Assembly (NCBI GenBank): GCA_900540455.1
Contig: UQGD01000013.1
Coordinates: 1-56,556, forward strand
Origin: an uncultured Faecalibacterium sp.
Lineage (GTDB): Bacteria > Bacillota > Clostridia > Oscillospirales > Ruminococcaceae
DNA length: 56,556 nucleotides
Reading direction: 5' to 3'
The position numbers and the translations under genes were made by a program. Under the pieces are notes generated by a model. The model was not told the DNA's origin and did no database searches. It saw only the letters and a program-made list of their open reading frames with translations. Below, one piece after another: positions 1 to 7,963 of this stretch. Every line of letters starts with the position of its first letter. Position 1 is the first letter of the stretch.

Positions 1-1
1 G

Positions 2-400
2 GCGCTGGTGGCGCTGGACGATGAGGACGGGATGCGCGCCCGGCAGGGCGATGCCGTGATGAATCAGCTGGTCTGTTTTGTGGCCAACCAGTGGAAAAAG
101 TACTACGACCGCCCTGCAGAGCGGGTGGTCTGCCGCCTGACGGACACGCTGTTCGCCATCGGCTGTGCGGATAAGAACTGCGCAGAGCTGGCCGAGGAGC
201 TGAACGGCATTTATGCCGAGATGCCCCGCGCGTGCGTGGCATCGGTGGGCCTGATGCGCCGGGTGCCCTTTACCCAGTCCATCGGCTGCGCCTGCACCGG
301 CGAGGTGCGGGGCAAAAACTGGGACGCACTGTATCAGCTGTGTGAGCAGCGCCTGAAGGCGGCCCAGACCGCCGGCGGCGACCAGATCTGCAGCAAATAA
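2..400 (+). CDS. C-terminal part of a degenerate GGDEF-domain protein (5' end outside window)
   Basis: The frame is open from base 2, so the N-terminus lies outside the window. The remaining ~132 residues have the layout of a GGDEF (diguanylate cyclase) fold: an ARQGDAVMNQL helix like the usual GD.vL segment, a strand VVCRLTDTLFAIGC where RxGGDEF should be, and an ending LKAAQTAGGDQI that resembles the family's final AK.aGkN.i helix. The catalytic GGDEF signature is replaced by LTDTLF, so c-di-GMP synthesis is unlikely; a sensory or regulatory role is my inference. It could instead be the output domain of a larger response regulator. A hairpin terminator follows directly. Confidence 0.55.
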   Translation, partial: ALVALDDEDGMRARQGDAVMNQLVCFVANQWKKYYDRPAERVVCRLTDTLFAIGCADKNCAELAEELNGIYAEMPRACVASVGLMRRVPFTQSIGCACTGEVRGKNWDALYQLCEQRLKAAQTAGGDQICSK

Positions 401-411
401 ACCGAATGCAT

Positions 412-458
412 AAAATCCCCCTTTGCGGTACAAGCTAGTGCCACAAAGGGGGATTTTT
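412..458 (+). terminator. Rho-independent terminator whose 3' arm carries the next gene's SD
   Basis: AAAATCCCCCTTTG at 412-425 pairs with CAAAGGGGGATTTTT at 444-458. The 3' arm AAAGGGGG (445-452) also lies 8 bases before the ATG at 461, so it can serve as its Shine-Dalgarno site. Confidence 0.75.
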
Positions 459-460
459 GT

Positions 461-901
461 ATGGAAAATCAGAAAAATGATAACCTGAATCTGCTGGAAG
501 CGGTGGTGCAGAACACGGAGATGGGCAAGAACACGCTGGAACAGATCGTGCCCATGACTGAGGACCCTGCCTTCCGGGCCGAGCTTCTGCGGGAGCGGAA
601 CCTCTACCGGGAACTGAATCAGGAGGCCCACACCGCCATCGAGGCCTGCGGCGGCACGGCTCAGGGCCAGAGCATCATGGCAAAGCTCAACACCAAAATG
701 GGCATCGGCATGAAAACGCTCACCGACAGATCCACCCGCAATCTGGCCGAAATGCTCAGCGAGGGAAGCAGTCAGGGCGTGATGGACTGCATCAAGAGCC
801 AGAAGGATTATCCCGATGCGGCTCCCGGTTCCAAGCGCCTGATGCAGAAGCTGCAGGATCTGGAGGAAGAGAACCGGCTGAAACTGGAGCAGTTTCTGTA
901 A
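461..901 (+). CDS. Conserved helical protein, possibly ferritin-like DUF2383-type
   Basis: A soluble 146-residue protein with no signal peptide or membrane segment. It is strongly helical and charged, with a pattern (LLEAVVQNTEMGKNTLEQI, then NLYRELNQEAHTAIEACGG, then a Lys/Glu-rich C-terminal helix) that suggests a four-helix bundle. I associate this loosely with DUF2383/ferritin-like proteins but see no clear metal-ligand signature, so the function is unknown. The start at 461 is fixed by an SD that forms part of the upstream terminator. It converges on mtnN with only 16 bases between stop codons and no obvious terminator there. Confidence 0.6.
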   Translation: MENQKNDNLNLLEAVVQNTEMGKNTLEQIVPMTEDPAFRAELLRERNLYRELNQEAHTAIEACGGTAQGQSIMAKLNTKMGIGMKTLTDRSTRNLAEMLSEGSSQGVMDCIKSQKDYPDAAPGSKRLMQKLQDLEEENRLKLEQFL

Positions 902-917
902 AGGCCGCTCCGTCTGC

Positions 918-1601
918 TCAGAGTGCTTCCACCATGGCCGCCACAATCCGGGTGGCGGTAGCCACGTACTCGGCGATGCTGAACTTCTTCACCACCAGCA
1001 CCTCGTGGCCGTCCTCGTCGGCATTGTCGCTCATGGCCCGCAGGATCACGCAGGGCACGCCGTTTTTGGCGGCGATCTGGCTGACGGCGGCGCCCTCCAT
1101 CTCTACGCAGTCCGGCGCACATTTGGCCTGGATGGCGGCCTTGGTGGCGCTGTCGCCCACAAACAGGTCGCCGGTGGCGATCTTGCCGGTCAGCGCCTTG
1201 ACCCCGGCTGCCTGGCAGGCAGCCTCGGCAGCGGCGACCAGAGCCGGGTCACCGGTGTACTCGGTGAGGAAGGGCGGGTTCTGGGCGATCATGTCCAGCT
1301 GCGCATCGTGGTACACCACGGTCTTGCCGATCACCACATCCCCGATGCCGATCTGGCTGCTCATGTTGCCGGCAATGCCGGAGAAGATGATGCGCTGTGC
1401 GCCGTACCGCAGGATCAGCACCTGGGTGGTGGCAGCGGCGTTGGCCTTGCCCATACCGGCGCAGCACACCACCACCTGCTTGCCCGCCAGGGTGCCCTGG
1501 TGGTACTCCACTCCGCCGTAGCTGTCCACGGTCACATCGGTCAGCTTTGCACACAGCTGGTCTACTTCGTCGGGCATTGCGCCCATAATGCCAAAGATCA
1601 T
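918..1601 (-). CDS. mtnN: 5'-methylthioadenosine/S-adenosylhomocysteine nucleosidase
   Basis: Cleaves adenine from methylthioadenosine and S-adenosylhomocysteine in the methionine salvage and activated-methyl cycle (cytosolic). The 227-residue length matches the family. Visible landmarks are the N-terminal GIMGAMPDEV (Glu12), the GMGKANAA phosphate-binding loop, VEMEGAA (ribose-binding Glu) and MSDNADEDG, whose first Asp is the catalytic acid. The ATG at 1601 is chosen because AAGGAGG lies just upstream; an extended in-frame start further upstream would run into ychF. It follows ychF by 16 bases on the same strand, so the two are probably co-transcribed. Confidence 0.93.
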   Translation of the reverse strand: MIFGIMGAMPDEVDQLCAKLTDVTVDSYGGVEYHQGTLAGKQVVVCCAGMGKANAAATTQVLILRYGAQRIIFSGIAGNMSSQIGIGDVVIGKTVVYHDAQLDMIAQNPPFLTEYTGDPALVAAAEAACQAAGVKALTGKIATGDLFVGDSATKAAIQAKCAPDCVEMEGAAVSQIAAKNGVPCVILRAMSDNADEDGHEVLVVKKFSIAEYVATATRIVAAMVEAL

Positions 1602-1617
1602 CCGGCAGCCTCCTTGC

Positions 1618-2748
1618 TTACACATTGAACAAAAACTCGATGATATCGCCGTCCTGCACCACATACTCCTTGCCTTCGGTGCGCTGCAGGCCCTTGGACT
1701 TGACGGCGGCGTAATCAAAGCCGTTGGCTTCCAGGTCGCCGTAGCCGATGACGCTGGCCCGGATAAAGCCCCGCTCAAAGTCGCTGTGGATCTTGCCGGC
1801 AGCCTGGGGGGCCTTGGTGCCCTTGCGGATGGTCCAGGCGCGGCACTCCTTTTTGCCGTCGGTCAGGAAGGAGATCAGGCCCAGCAGGTCATAGCTGGCG
1901 GTGATCAGGTTGTCCAGGCCGCTGGCGGCCACGCCCATCTCAGCCAGGAACGCCTTCTTCTCCTCGGGGGTGTAGTCGGCGATGTCCTCCTCGGTCTTGG
2001 CGCAGATGGGGATATAGCGGGCGTTCTCGGCGGCGGCGCGCTGGGCCACCAGGGGCACATAGCGGTTGTTCTCGATGCCCTCCATCAGGTCATCCTCGCC
2101 CACGTTGCAGGCGTACAGCACCGGCTTTGCGCTCAGCAGGCCCATCTCCCGCACAGTGACGGGGTCAGCGCCGGCGGACTCAAAGTCGAACCCGCGGGCA
2201 GGGCGGCCGGCGCTCAGGTGGGCAGCCAGGCTCTCCAGCCAGACGGCCTCGGCGGCAGCGGCCTTGTTGTTGCCGCTCTTGGCGGCTTTGGCCATGCGGC
2301 CGGCCCGGTTCTGCACCACTTCCAGGTCCGAGAGGATCAGCTCGTAGTCGATGGCGTCGATGTCGGCCAGGGGGTCCACGGCCTCGGCCTTGGTCACATC
2401 CTCCACCACGTGGATGATGTTGTCGTCATCAAAGCAGCGCACCACGTGTACGATGGCGTCGCACTCCCGGATGTGCCCCAGGAACTTGTTGCCCAGGCCC
2501 GCACCCTGGCTGGCGCCCTTGACCAGACCCGCAATGTCCACGAACTCCACGATGGCGGGGGTCTTTTTATTGGTCTGCCACAGCTCGGCCAGCTTGTCCA
2601 GCCGGGGGTCCGGCACGGCCACGATGCCGCTGTTGGGCTCAATGGTGCAGAAGGGGTAGTTGGCCGCCTCTGCATTTTTGGTGGAGGTGATGGCGTTGAA
2701 CAAAGTGGACTTGCCCACGTTGGGCAGGCCGACGATACCTAATTTCAT
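1618..2748 (-). CDS. ychF: Redox-regulated ATPase YchF (Obg-like)
   Basis: A TRAFAC-class nucleotide-binding protein of the Obg superfamily that prefers ATP and associates with ribosomes. At 376 residues it is slightly longer than the usual ~363. G1 is GLPNVGKST at residues 7-15, G3 is FVDIAGLVKGA, and the NxxE-type G4 that gives ATP specificity appears as ACNVGEDD. The C-terminal TGS-like domain ends DGDIIEFLFNV, typical of the family. It is first of the pair with mtnN and has its own minus-strand promoter about 110 bases upstream. The SD is weak (GGGAAAC). Confidence 0.95.
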   Translation of the reverse strand: MKLGIVGLPNVGKSTLFNAITSTKNAEAANYPFCTIEPNSGIVAVPDPRLDKLAELWQTNKKTPAIVEFVDIAGLVKGASQGAGLGNKFLGHIRECDAIVHVVRCFDDDNIIHVVEDVTKAEAVDPLADIDAIDYELILSDLEVVQNRAGRMAKAAKSGNNKAAAAEAVWLESLAAHLSAGRPARGFDFESAGADPVTVREMGLLSAKPVLYACNVGEDDLMEGIENNRYVPLVAQRAAAENARYIPICAKTEEDIADYTPEEKKAFLAEMGVAASGLDNLITASYDLLGLISFLTDGKKECRAWTIRKGTKAPQAAGKIHSDFERGFIRASVIGYGDLEANGFDYAAVKSKGLQRTEGKEYVVQDGDIIEFLFNV

Positions 2749-2861
2749 CTTGCTGTTTCCCTATCCAGGGCCTGCCCGGGGAGGCGCGGCCCTGCCTTTC
2801 TTTGCTGGATGCTGCGTGTTCTGCGGGGCGCACCCGGAAAAGGGCGCACCATAACAGAATA

Positions 2862-2890
2862 ATTATAACACAGCTGCCGTCCTGGCTCAA
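2862..2890 (-). promoter_or_regulatory. ychF: Sigma-70-type promoter for ychF-mtnN
   Basis: On the minus strand TTGAGC (2890-2885) and TATAAT (2867-2862) are separated by 17 bases, giving a leader of about 110 nt before ychF. Confidence 0.7.
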
Positions 2891-3012
2891 GGCAGAACTG
2901 CGATGGTTTGTGCAGCGTTTTTTTGCAAAAACAGCGCCCTGGCGGCTGTGGATACGCCGCTCCGGGATAAGAAAAAATACAAAACCTTCTTTATTTTGTC
3001 ATAACTGTCCCG

Positions 3013-3087
3013 TATAATAGAAGATGAATTTGTGTGCACAGGGGCTGTGCCCCTTCACCCCAAAGAGCCGACCCGTGCACAGGCACG
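3013..3087 (+). promoter_or_regulatory. Putative promoter and hairpin leader of the two-component operon
   Basis: The 368-base gap 2749-3116 holds the divergent promoters. On the plus strand TATAAT lies at 3013-3018 with only a weak -35. The leader then has hairpin AGGGGC-TGT-GCCCCT (about 3040-3054) and CCGTGC-ACAG-GCACGG followed by five T (about 3073-3094), which looks like an intrinsic terminator ahead of the AGGAGGA ribosome site. This suggests attenuation or partial termination. Confidence 0.5.
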
Positions 3088-3116
3088 GTTTTTCGTTTAC
3101 AACAGGAGGAAGATCA

Positions 3117-3809
3117 ATGGCAAACGAGAAGATCCTCGTCGTGGACGACGATACCAATATCTGCGAGCTGCTGCGGCTGTACCTCACCAAGGAGGGTTAT
3201 CAGGTCACCATTGCCAACGATGGCGAGGCGGGTCTGGCGCAGTTTGGCCAGGTGAAGCCGGATATGGTGCTGCTGGATGTGATGATGCCCAAGATGGACG
3301 GGCTGGAAGTCTGCCGCCGCATCCGCAAGCTGGGCAATACCCCGGTGATCATGCTCACCGCAAAGGGCGAGACCTTTGACAAGGTGCTGGGCCTGGAACT
3401 GGGTGCGGACGATTACATCGTAAAGCCGTTTGACGCAAAGGAAGTGGTGGCCCGCATCAAGGCGGTGCTGCGCCGGGCAGGGTCTGCCGTTCAGGAGGCG
3501 GATGAGGGGGTCATCGAGTACGATAACCTGCGCCTGGATATGAACAGCTACGAGCTGCGGGTCAAGGGCAAGGTGGTGGAAGCGCCTCCCAAGGAGCTGG
3601 AGCTGCTGAACTGCCTGGCCTCTCACCCCAACCGGGTCTATACCCGGGACCAGCTGCTGGACGAGGTGTGGGGCTTTGAGTACTACGGCGACTCCCGCAC
3701 CATCGACGTCCATGTCAAGCGCCTGCGGGAGAAATTGGCCTCCGCCTCGGATAAGTGGGAGCTGAAGACCGTCTGGGGCGTGGGATATAAATTCGAGGTG
3801 CGTCAGTAA
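3117..3809 (+). CDS. OmpR/PhoB-family response regulator
   Basis: A 230-residue two-domain regulator. The receiver domain (about 5-118) has the acidic pocket DDD at 10-12, phospho-acceptor Asp54 in VLLDVMMP, the Thr switch in MLTAKGE and Lys in VKPFD. The winged-helix DNA-binding domain (about 132-228) carries the RTIDVHVKRLREKL recognition helix and ends WGVGYKF. The ATG at 3117 has AGGAGGA seven bases upstream; a longer frame opening at 3024 lacks a good SD. It overlaps the histidine kinase by one base (TAATG), so the two are translationally coupled. The closest known architecture is SrrA/ResD/WalR-like, but the specific signal cannot be deduced. Confidence 0.95.
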   Translation: MANEKILVVDDDTNICELLRLYLTKEGYQVTIANDGEAGLAQFGQVKPDMVLLDVMMPKMDGLEVCRRIRKLGNTPVIMLTAKGETFDKVLGLELGADDYIVKPFDAKEVVARIKAVLRRAGSAVQEADEGVIEYDNLRLDMNSYELRVKGKVVEAPPKELELLNCLASHPNRVYTRDQLLDEVWGFEYYGDSRTIDVHVKRLREKLASASDKWELKTVWGVGYKFEVRQ

Positions 3810-5320
3810 TGCGCAAGAGCATATCGGTGGCGCTGTTCTCCATGGTGTCCACCCTGCTGGTGCTGGGCATTGCCGTAATGGGCTGCTCGGAGTGGGTGCT
3901 GTTTGGCCGCTACTTTGCCCAGGAACGGTACGAAGCCCTGGACGGCGTGGCGGATGTGGCCCGCCGCACAGCGGATTATGTGGTGCAGAACGCCAGCCTC
4001 CCGGAAGGGGAGGAGCTGGAGGTGCTGAACGCCCGGCTGGAGATCATTGGAGAAAGTGCGGAAGCCTGCCTGTTCTTCACCGACCCGGAGGGCCGGGTGA
4101 TGCTCAGTTCCAGTTCCAGCCAGGTGGTGGGCACCCAGGTGCCCCTTGCGCTGTTTGATGAGGTGGAGCCGCAGGGCAGCTACCATCTGCTCAGCAATCT
4201 GGAGGGCGTCCTGGCAGAAAAGAGCTATGTTTCGGTAAGCCAGATGCGGGATGCCGACGGGCAGCGCAGCGGGTATCTGTTTTTGTGCTCCTCGGGCGCA
4301 CGGCTGGAGGATTTCCGGGATGAATTCTTCTCCAACTTCTTCCTCTCGGCCTGTCTGATGCTGCTGTTTGCCAACATCGCCTGCGGGCTGCTGATGCGCA
4401 GGATCACAGTGCCGCTGCAAAAGATCAGCGATGCGGCCCAGCGTTTCGGCGGCGGAGACCTGGCGGTCCGGGTGGAGGGGGTCGCCGGGGAAGGCGAGAT
4501 CGCAGACCTGGCCCGCACCTTTAACACGATGGCGGAGAATATCCAGACCACGGACAACTCCCGCGGGCAGTTCATGGGCAACATCGCCCACGAGCTGCGC
4601 ACCCCCATGACCACCATCAAGGGCTTTGTGGACGGCATCCTGGACGGCACCATCCCGCCGGAGCTGCAGAACCACTATCTGCAGCTGGTGTCGGAGGAGT
4701 CCGGCCGTCTGGCCCGTTTGATCCAGAATATGCTGGACCTCTCCAAGCTGGAGAGCGGAGAGTACCGGGTCAACGCCCGGATGTTCAATATCTGGGAGAC
4801 CATCACCGGGGTGGCTCTGGCAGCAGAGCAGCGCATCAATGACGGCATGATCGAGCTGGAGGGCCTGACCATGGACGACAAGGTGCTGGTCTATGCAGAT
4901 CCCGACCTGATCCATCAGGTGGTGTATAACCTGCTGGACAACGCCATCAAGTTCACCCCTGCCGGGGGCACCATCCGCTTTGCTGTGGAGAAGCTGGGCC
5001 CCGAGGCGGAGATCTCGGTGTGGAACTCCGGCCAGGGCATCAGCCCGGAGGCGCTGCCTGCCGTGTTCGAGCGCTTCTACAAAGAGGACCGCTCCCGCGG
5101 GCTGCACGCCCGGGGGGCAGGTCTGGGGCTGAATATCTGCAAGGTTCTGGTAAATCTGGCCGGCGGACAGATCCGGGCGGAGAGCCAGCAGGGCGAGTGG
5201 TGCCGCTTTGTGTTCACCCTGCCCACCCAGCCGCCGGATGTGGGCGGGATGCCCAAACTCCCGGACGAGACCGGCCGCCCCGGTGTGGAGGAGCCTGCCA
5301 GCATGAAGCCGGTGGACTGA
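3809..5320 (+). CDS. HAMP-containing membrane sensor histidine kinase
   Basis: A 503-residue sensor partner of the preceding regulator. It has TM1 at about 5-30, an extracytoplasmic sensor region of ~140 residues, TM2 at about 174-196, then HAMP (about 197-248) and the HisKA dimerisation helix with NIAHELRTPMTTI (His near 261). The HATPase domain shows the N box NLLDNAIKFT, G1 WNSGQGIS, the F box FERFYKEDRSR and G2 GAGLGLNICK. After the kinase core is a ~35-residue Pro-rich tail. The sensor region looks PAS/CACHE-like (ACLFFTDPEGRVML). Function: autophosphorylation and phosphotransfer to the OmpR-type regulator. A hairpin terminator follows. Confidence 0.95.
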   Translation: MRKSISVALFSMVSTLLVLGIAVMGCSEWVLFGRYFAQERYEALDGVADVARRTADYVVQNASLPEGEELEVLNARLEIIGESAEACLFFTDPEGRVMLSSSSSQVVGTQVPLALFDEVEPQGSYHLLSNLEGVLAEKSYVSVSQMRDADGQRSGYLFLCSSGARLEDFRDEFFSNFFLSACLMLLFANIACGLLMRRITVPLQKISDAAQRFGGGDLAVRVEGVAGEGEIADLARTFNTMAENIQTTDNSRGQFMGNIAHELRTPMTTIKGFVDGILDGTIPPELQNHYLQLVSEESGRLARLIQNMLDLSKLESGEYRVNARMFNIWETITGVALAAEQRINDGMIELEGLTMDDKVLVYADPDLIHQVVYNLLDNAIKFTPAGGTIRFAVEKLGPEAEISVWNSGQGISPEALPAVFERFYKEDRSRGLHARGAGLGLNICKVLVNLAGGQIRAESQQGEWCRFVFTLPTQPPDVGGMPKLPDETGRPGVEEPASMKPVD

Positions 5321-5354
5321 CCCGCCTTTTGGGGCATCGCTTCTGCATGACCTG

Positions 5355-5391
5355 CCGCCAGGCTGTCTCTGTGAGACGGCCTGGCGGTTTT
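5355..5391 (+). terminator. Terminator of the two-component operon
   Basis: CCGCCAGGC (5355-5363) pairs with GCCTGGCGG (5379-5387), with an inner GTCTC/GAGAC stem and a run of four T after it. Confidence 0.85.
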
Positions 5392-5447
5392 GTGCTTTGT
5401 TTCGCCGGACACTTTACGTCTTTTTGGTGAAAAACACGGCTCCGGGT

Positions 5448-5476
5448 TTGATTTTTTGGTGGTTTTCATGTAAACT
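5448..5476 (+). promoter_or_regulatory. rpe: Promoter of the rpe-rnf-like operon
   Basis: TTGATT (5448-5453), a 17-base spacer and TAAACT (5471-5476), about 90 bases before the rpe start. Confidence 0.65.
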
Positions 5477-5566
5477 AAAAACGACCATGCTTACCCCCTG
5501 CGGCCCGGGAACACCCGGCGACAAGGGGTAGATACAGCAAATGATATAACGGAGAGTAACGATACA

Positions 5567-6217
5567 ATGACTAAGATCAGTCCTTCGATCCTGTCTGCCG
5601 ACTTTGCACAGCTGGGGGCCCAGTGCCGCCTGGTGCTGGACGCCGGCGCTCAGATGCTGCATTATGACGTGATGGACGGGCATTTTGTGCCCAACATCAG
5701 CTTTGGCGTGCCGGTGCTGGCCAGCCTGCATAAGGGGCTGCCGGAGGCGTTTTACGACGTCCACCTGATGATCAGCCACCCGCTGGCTTATGCGGAGGCC
5801 TTTGCCAAGGCCGGCGCCAGCCTGCAGAACTTCCATCTGGAATGTGAGGATGATATCCAGGCTACCCTGGACAAGATCCGCTCCCTGGGCTGCAAGACCG
5901 GCCTGACCATCAAGCCTGGCACCCCGCCGGAAGCGCTGCTGCCCTACCTGGACCAGCTGGACCTGGTGCTGGTGATGAGCGTGGAGCCGGGCTTTGGCGG
6001 GCAGAAGTTTATGCCGTCGGCGCTGGACAAGCTGCGCTTTTTGGCCCAGGAGCGTCAGCGCCGGGGCGCCCATTACCTGCTGCAGGTGGATGGCGGTGTG
6101 GACGACACCACTGCGCCCCTGTGCGTAGAGGCCGGGGCAGATGTGCTGGTGGCGGGCAGCGCCATCTTTGGCGCAAAGGACCCCGCTGCGGCGGTGGCCC
6201 GTCTGGCCGCCCTGTAA
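5567..6217 (+). CDS. rpe: Ribulose-phosphate 3-epimerase
   Basis: Interconverts D-ribulose 5-phosphate and D-xylulose 5-phosphate in the non-oxidative pentose phosphate pathway (cytosol). The 216-residue TIM barrel shows the N-terminal SPSILSADFA, the metal/catalytic His-Asp in HYDVMDGHFVPN, the VHLMI strand, a second Asp in QVDGGVDDTT and the phosphate loop VAGSAIFGAKDP. SD is GGAGAG. It is the first gene after the promoter, and the rnfD-like gene starts 13 bases after its stop, so an operon is likely. The link between the two functions is unclear. Confidence 0.95.
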   Translation: MTKISPSILSADFAQLGAQCRLVLDAGAQMLHYDVMDGHFVPNISFGVPVLASLHKGLPEAFYDVHLMISHPLAYAEAFAKAGASLQNFHLECEDDIQATLDKIRSLGCKTGLTIKPGTPPEALLPYLDQLDLVLVMSVEPGFGGQKFMPSALDKLRFLAQERQRRGAHYLLQVDGGVDDTTAPLCVEAGADVLVAGSAIFGAKDPAAAVARLAAL

Positions 6218-6230
6218 GAGGTGAACGCAT

Positions 6231-7241
6231 ATGGATGAAGCTTTGATCCAGGTGCAGGAGCAGGAGCTGGCCCGTACCGGCAAATATTATCAGCATGTCT
6301 GCTGGATGATGCTGCCGCTGCTGTGCATGGCCTGCTATCTGTATGGGCTGCGCCCCCTGCTGCTGTGCGGCTTTGCACTGCTGGTAGGCAACCTGTGTGA
6401 CCGCCTGGTGTCGCTGCTGCGCCACCGGGTCTACCGCCGGGGGGATTTTTCCAACGAGAGCTTTGCAATGCTGATCGCGATGCTGATGCCGGCTACGGTG
6501 GAGTGGTATATCCTGGCGGCAGCGGTCATCATCGGCGTGCTGGTGGGCAAGGAGGCATTTGGCGGCTACGGCAGCTATCCCTTCCACCCCGCCGCCGTGG
6601 GCTATGTGGTGGCCGCCGTGTGCTGGCCGGACCAGGTCTGCCGCTACCCCCAGCCCTATACCGATATCCCTTTGTGGGACGCTTCCGGCGTGCCTTTGGG
6701 CAGCGCCATTGAGGATACCCTGCGCTCCGGCGGCATGCTGAACACCGGCGCCTTTACGCTGGCGCTGGGCGAGTATGCCGCCCCCATGGGCACCGGCGCT
6801 GCGGTGGTGCTGGTGGCCTGCGGGCTGTTTTTGTGGTTCCATGGCGATATGCGGCTGAGCACGGCGCTGAGCTTTTTGGCCGTCAGCGGTATTCTGGTAT
6901 TCGTTGCGCCCCGTCAGGTGGGCGTGGTGGAGGACCTGGCCAGTGTAGGGCTGCGGCTGCGCATCGTGCGGGACGAGCTGCTCACCGGCGGTATGCTGTT
7001 TGCGGCGGTGTTCTTTACCGGCGAACCCTACACCTGTGCCCACCGACGGCTGGGCCGGGTGCTGTACGGGATGCTGCTGGGCGCAATGACCGTGGCGTTC
7101 CGCTACTTTGGCGTGTACGAGACCGGCGTGTTCTTTGCAGTGCTGGTGGTCAACAGCCTGTCTGCCTGGCTGGACCGCACGGAGGAAGAGCTCTATGCAA
7201 TGAAGCGGGAAAAGGACGCCGAAAAGGAGGGCCGGGCATGA
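6231..7241 (+). CDS. rnfD: RnfD/NqrB-like integral membrane subunit lacking the usual FMN-acceptor Thr
   Basis: A polytopic membrane protein of 336 residues (about 8-10 hydrophobic segments) of the RnfD/NqrB family, which in ion-pumping Rnf carries a covalent FMN and a riboflavin. The family segment GGYGxxxFxPA is present as GGYGSYPFHPAA (from about 111), as is the late FTGEPYT-type loop. Where canonical RnfD has an SGATPL-like flavinylation site, this protein reads TGAFTL (about 172-177), placing Phe at the acceptor position. AlphaFold-like comparison was not possible, so the alignment is by eye. It overlaps the next gene by ATGA. No rnfC, rnfG or rnfB is present nearby. Confidence 0.8.
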   Translation: MDEALIQVQEQELARTGKYYQHVCWMMLPLLCMACYLYGLRPLLLCGFALLVGNLCDRLVSLLRHRVYRRGDFSNESFAMLIAMLMPATVEWYILAAAVIIGVLVGKEAFGGYGSYPFHPAAVGYVVAAVCWPDQVCRYPQPYTDIPLWDASGVPLGSAIEDTLRSGGMLNTGAFTLALGEYAAPMGTGAAVVLVACGLFLWFHGDMRLSTALSFLAVSGILVFVAPRQVGVVEDLASVGLRLRIVRDELLTGGMLFAAVFFTGEPYTCAHRRLGRVLYGMLLGAMTVAFRYFGVYETGVFFAVLVVNSLSAWLDRTEEELYAMKREKDAEKEGRA

Positions 7242-7963
7242 AGCGTGCTGTTGCGCAGGAGATCCTGCGGGACCCTGAAAAATACGCCCATCACGACCGT
7301 GTGTTTTTGAACAACCCGGTGGTGATGCAGGGCATGGGCCTGGCGCCGCTGGTGGTGCTGGCCACGACCGGGCAGAATGCGCTGATGCTGGCAGCGGCGG
7401 TGGCGCTGCTGCTGACCCCCAGCCGGGTGCTGGCCTGCCTGCTGAGCCGCTGTTTCCCCCTGGAGGAGCACCCCACCCCGGAACAGCTGGAGAAAAACCT
7501 GCTGCCCAGAGGTCTGGTGTACTGCGGCAGTGCGGCGGTGGTCTATCTGGCGGCATATCCCATCCTGAACGGCTTGTTTGGGGTGGGCCTGCTGAGCCTG
7601 GGCATCTACCTGCCGATGCTGGTGGTGGAACCGCTTTTGATCTATCGCTTTGGCCGTGTGCAGGAGAACCTGCATAAGGCGGTGTCCAAAAGCCTGCGGA
7701 TCACCCTGGGCTATGCACTGCTGCTGTTGCTGCTGGGCTGCGTGCGGGAGTTTTTGTCCGTAGGTACGGTGTTTGGGGTGGAACTGGCGCATAAGGGCCT
7801 GCTGCCCTTGGCGGCTATGCCCGCAGGCGGGTTCCTGGTGCTGGGCGTGGTGGCAGCCATCTGGCGCGCCCTGGCAAAGAAGCGCAAGACCTACCTCAAG
7901 GCGGAAGCCCAGGCGGTGATGGCCGTCCACCGCCAGAAGAAAAAGGAGGCCGACGCAGAATGA
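7238..7963 (+). CDS. rnfE: RnfE/NqrD-like membrane subunit without the Fe-S cysteines
   Basis: A 241-residue, six-helix protein. The family pattern is clear: FLNNPVVMQGMGLAPLV corresponds to the canonical NPVxxxxLGLCP; LGIYLPMLVV corresponds to LGIFIPLIVV; RITLGYALLLLLLGCVRE, then GTVFG and AMPAGGFLVLG match the C-terminal half. The two cysteines that help bind the intramembrane [2Fe-2S] cluster in Rnf/NQR are replaced: Ala36 (GLAP for GLCP) and Pro132 (VVEP for VVNC). A ~25-residue Lys-rich tail follows the last helix. The start at 7238 has AAAAGGAGG upstream and ATGA overlaps on both sides. Family assignment is firm; loss of redox function is inference. Confidence 0.85.
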   Translation: MKRAVAQEILRDPEKYAHHDRVFLNNPVVMQGMGLAPLVVLATTGQNALMLAAAVALLLTPSRVLACLLSRCFPLEEHPTPEQLEKNLLPRGLVYCGSAAVVYLAAYPILNGLFGVGLLSLGIYLPMLVVEPLLIYRFGRVQENLHKAVSKSLRITLGYALLLLLLGCVREFLSVGTVFGVELAHKGLLPLAAMPAGGFLVLGVVAAIWRALAKKRKTYLKAEAQAVMAVHRQKKKEADAE

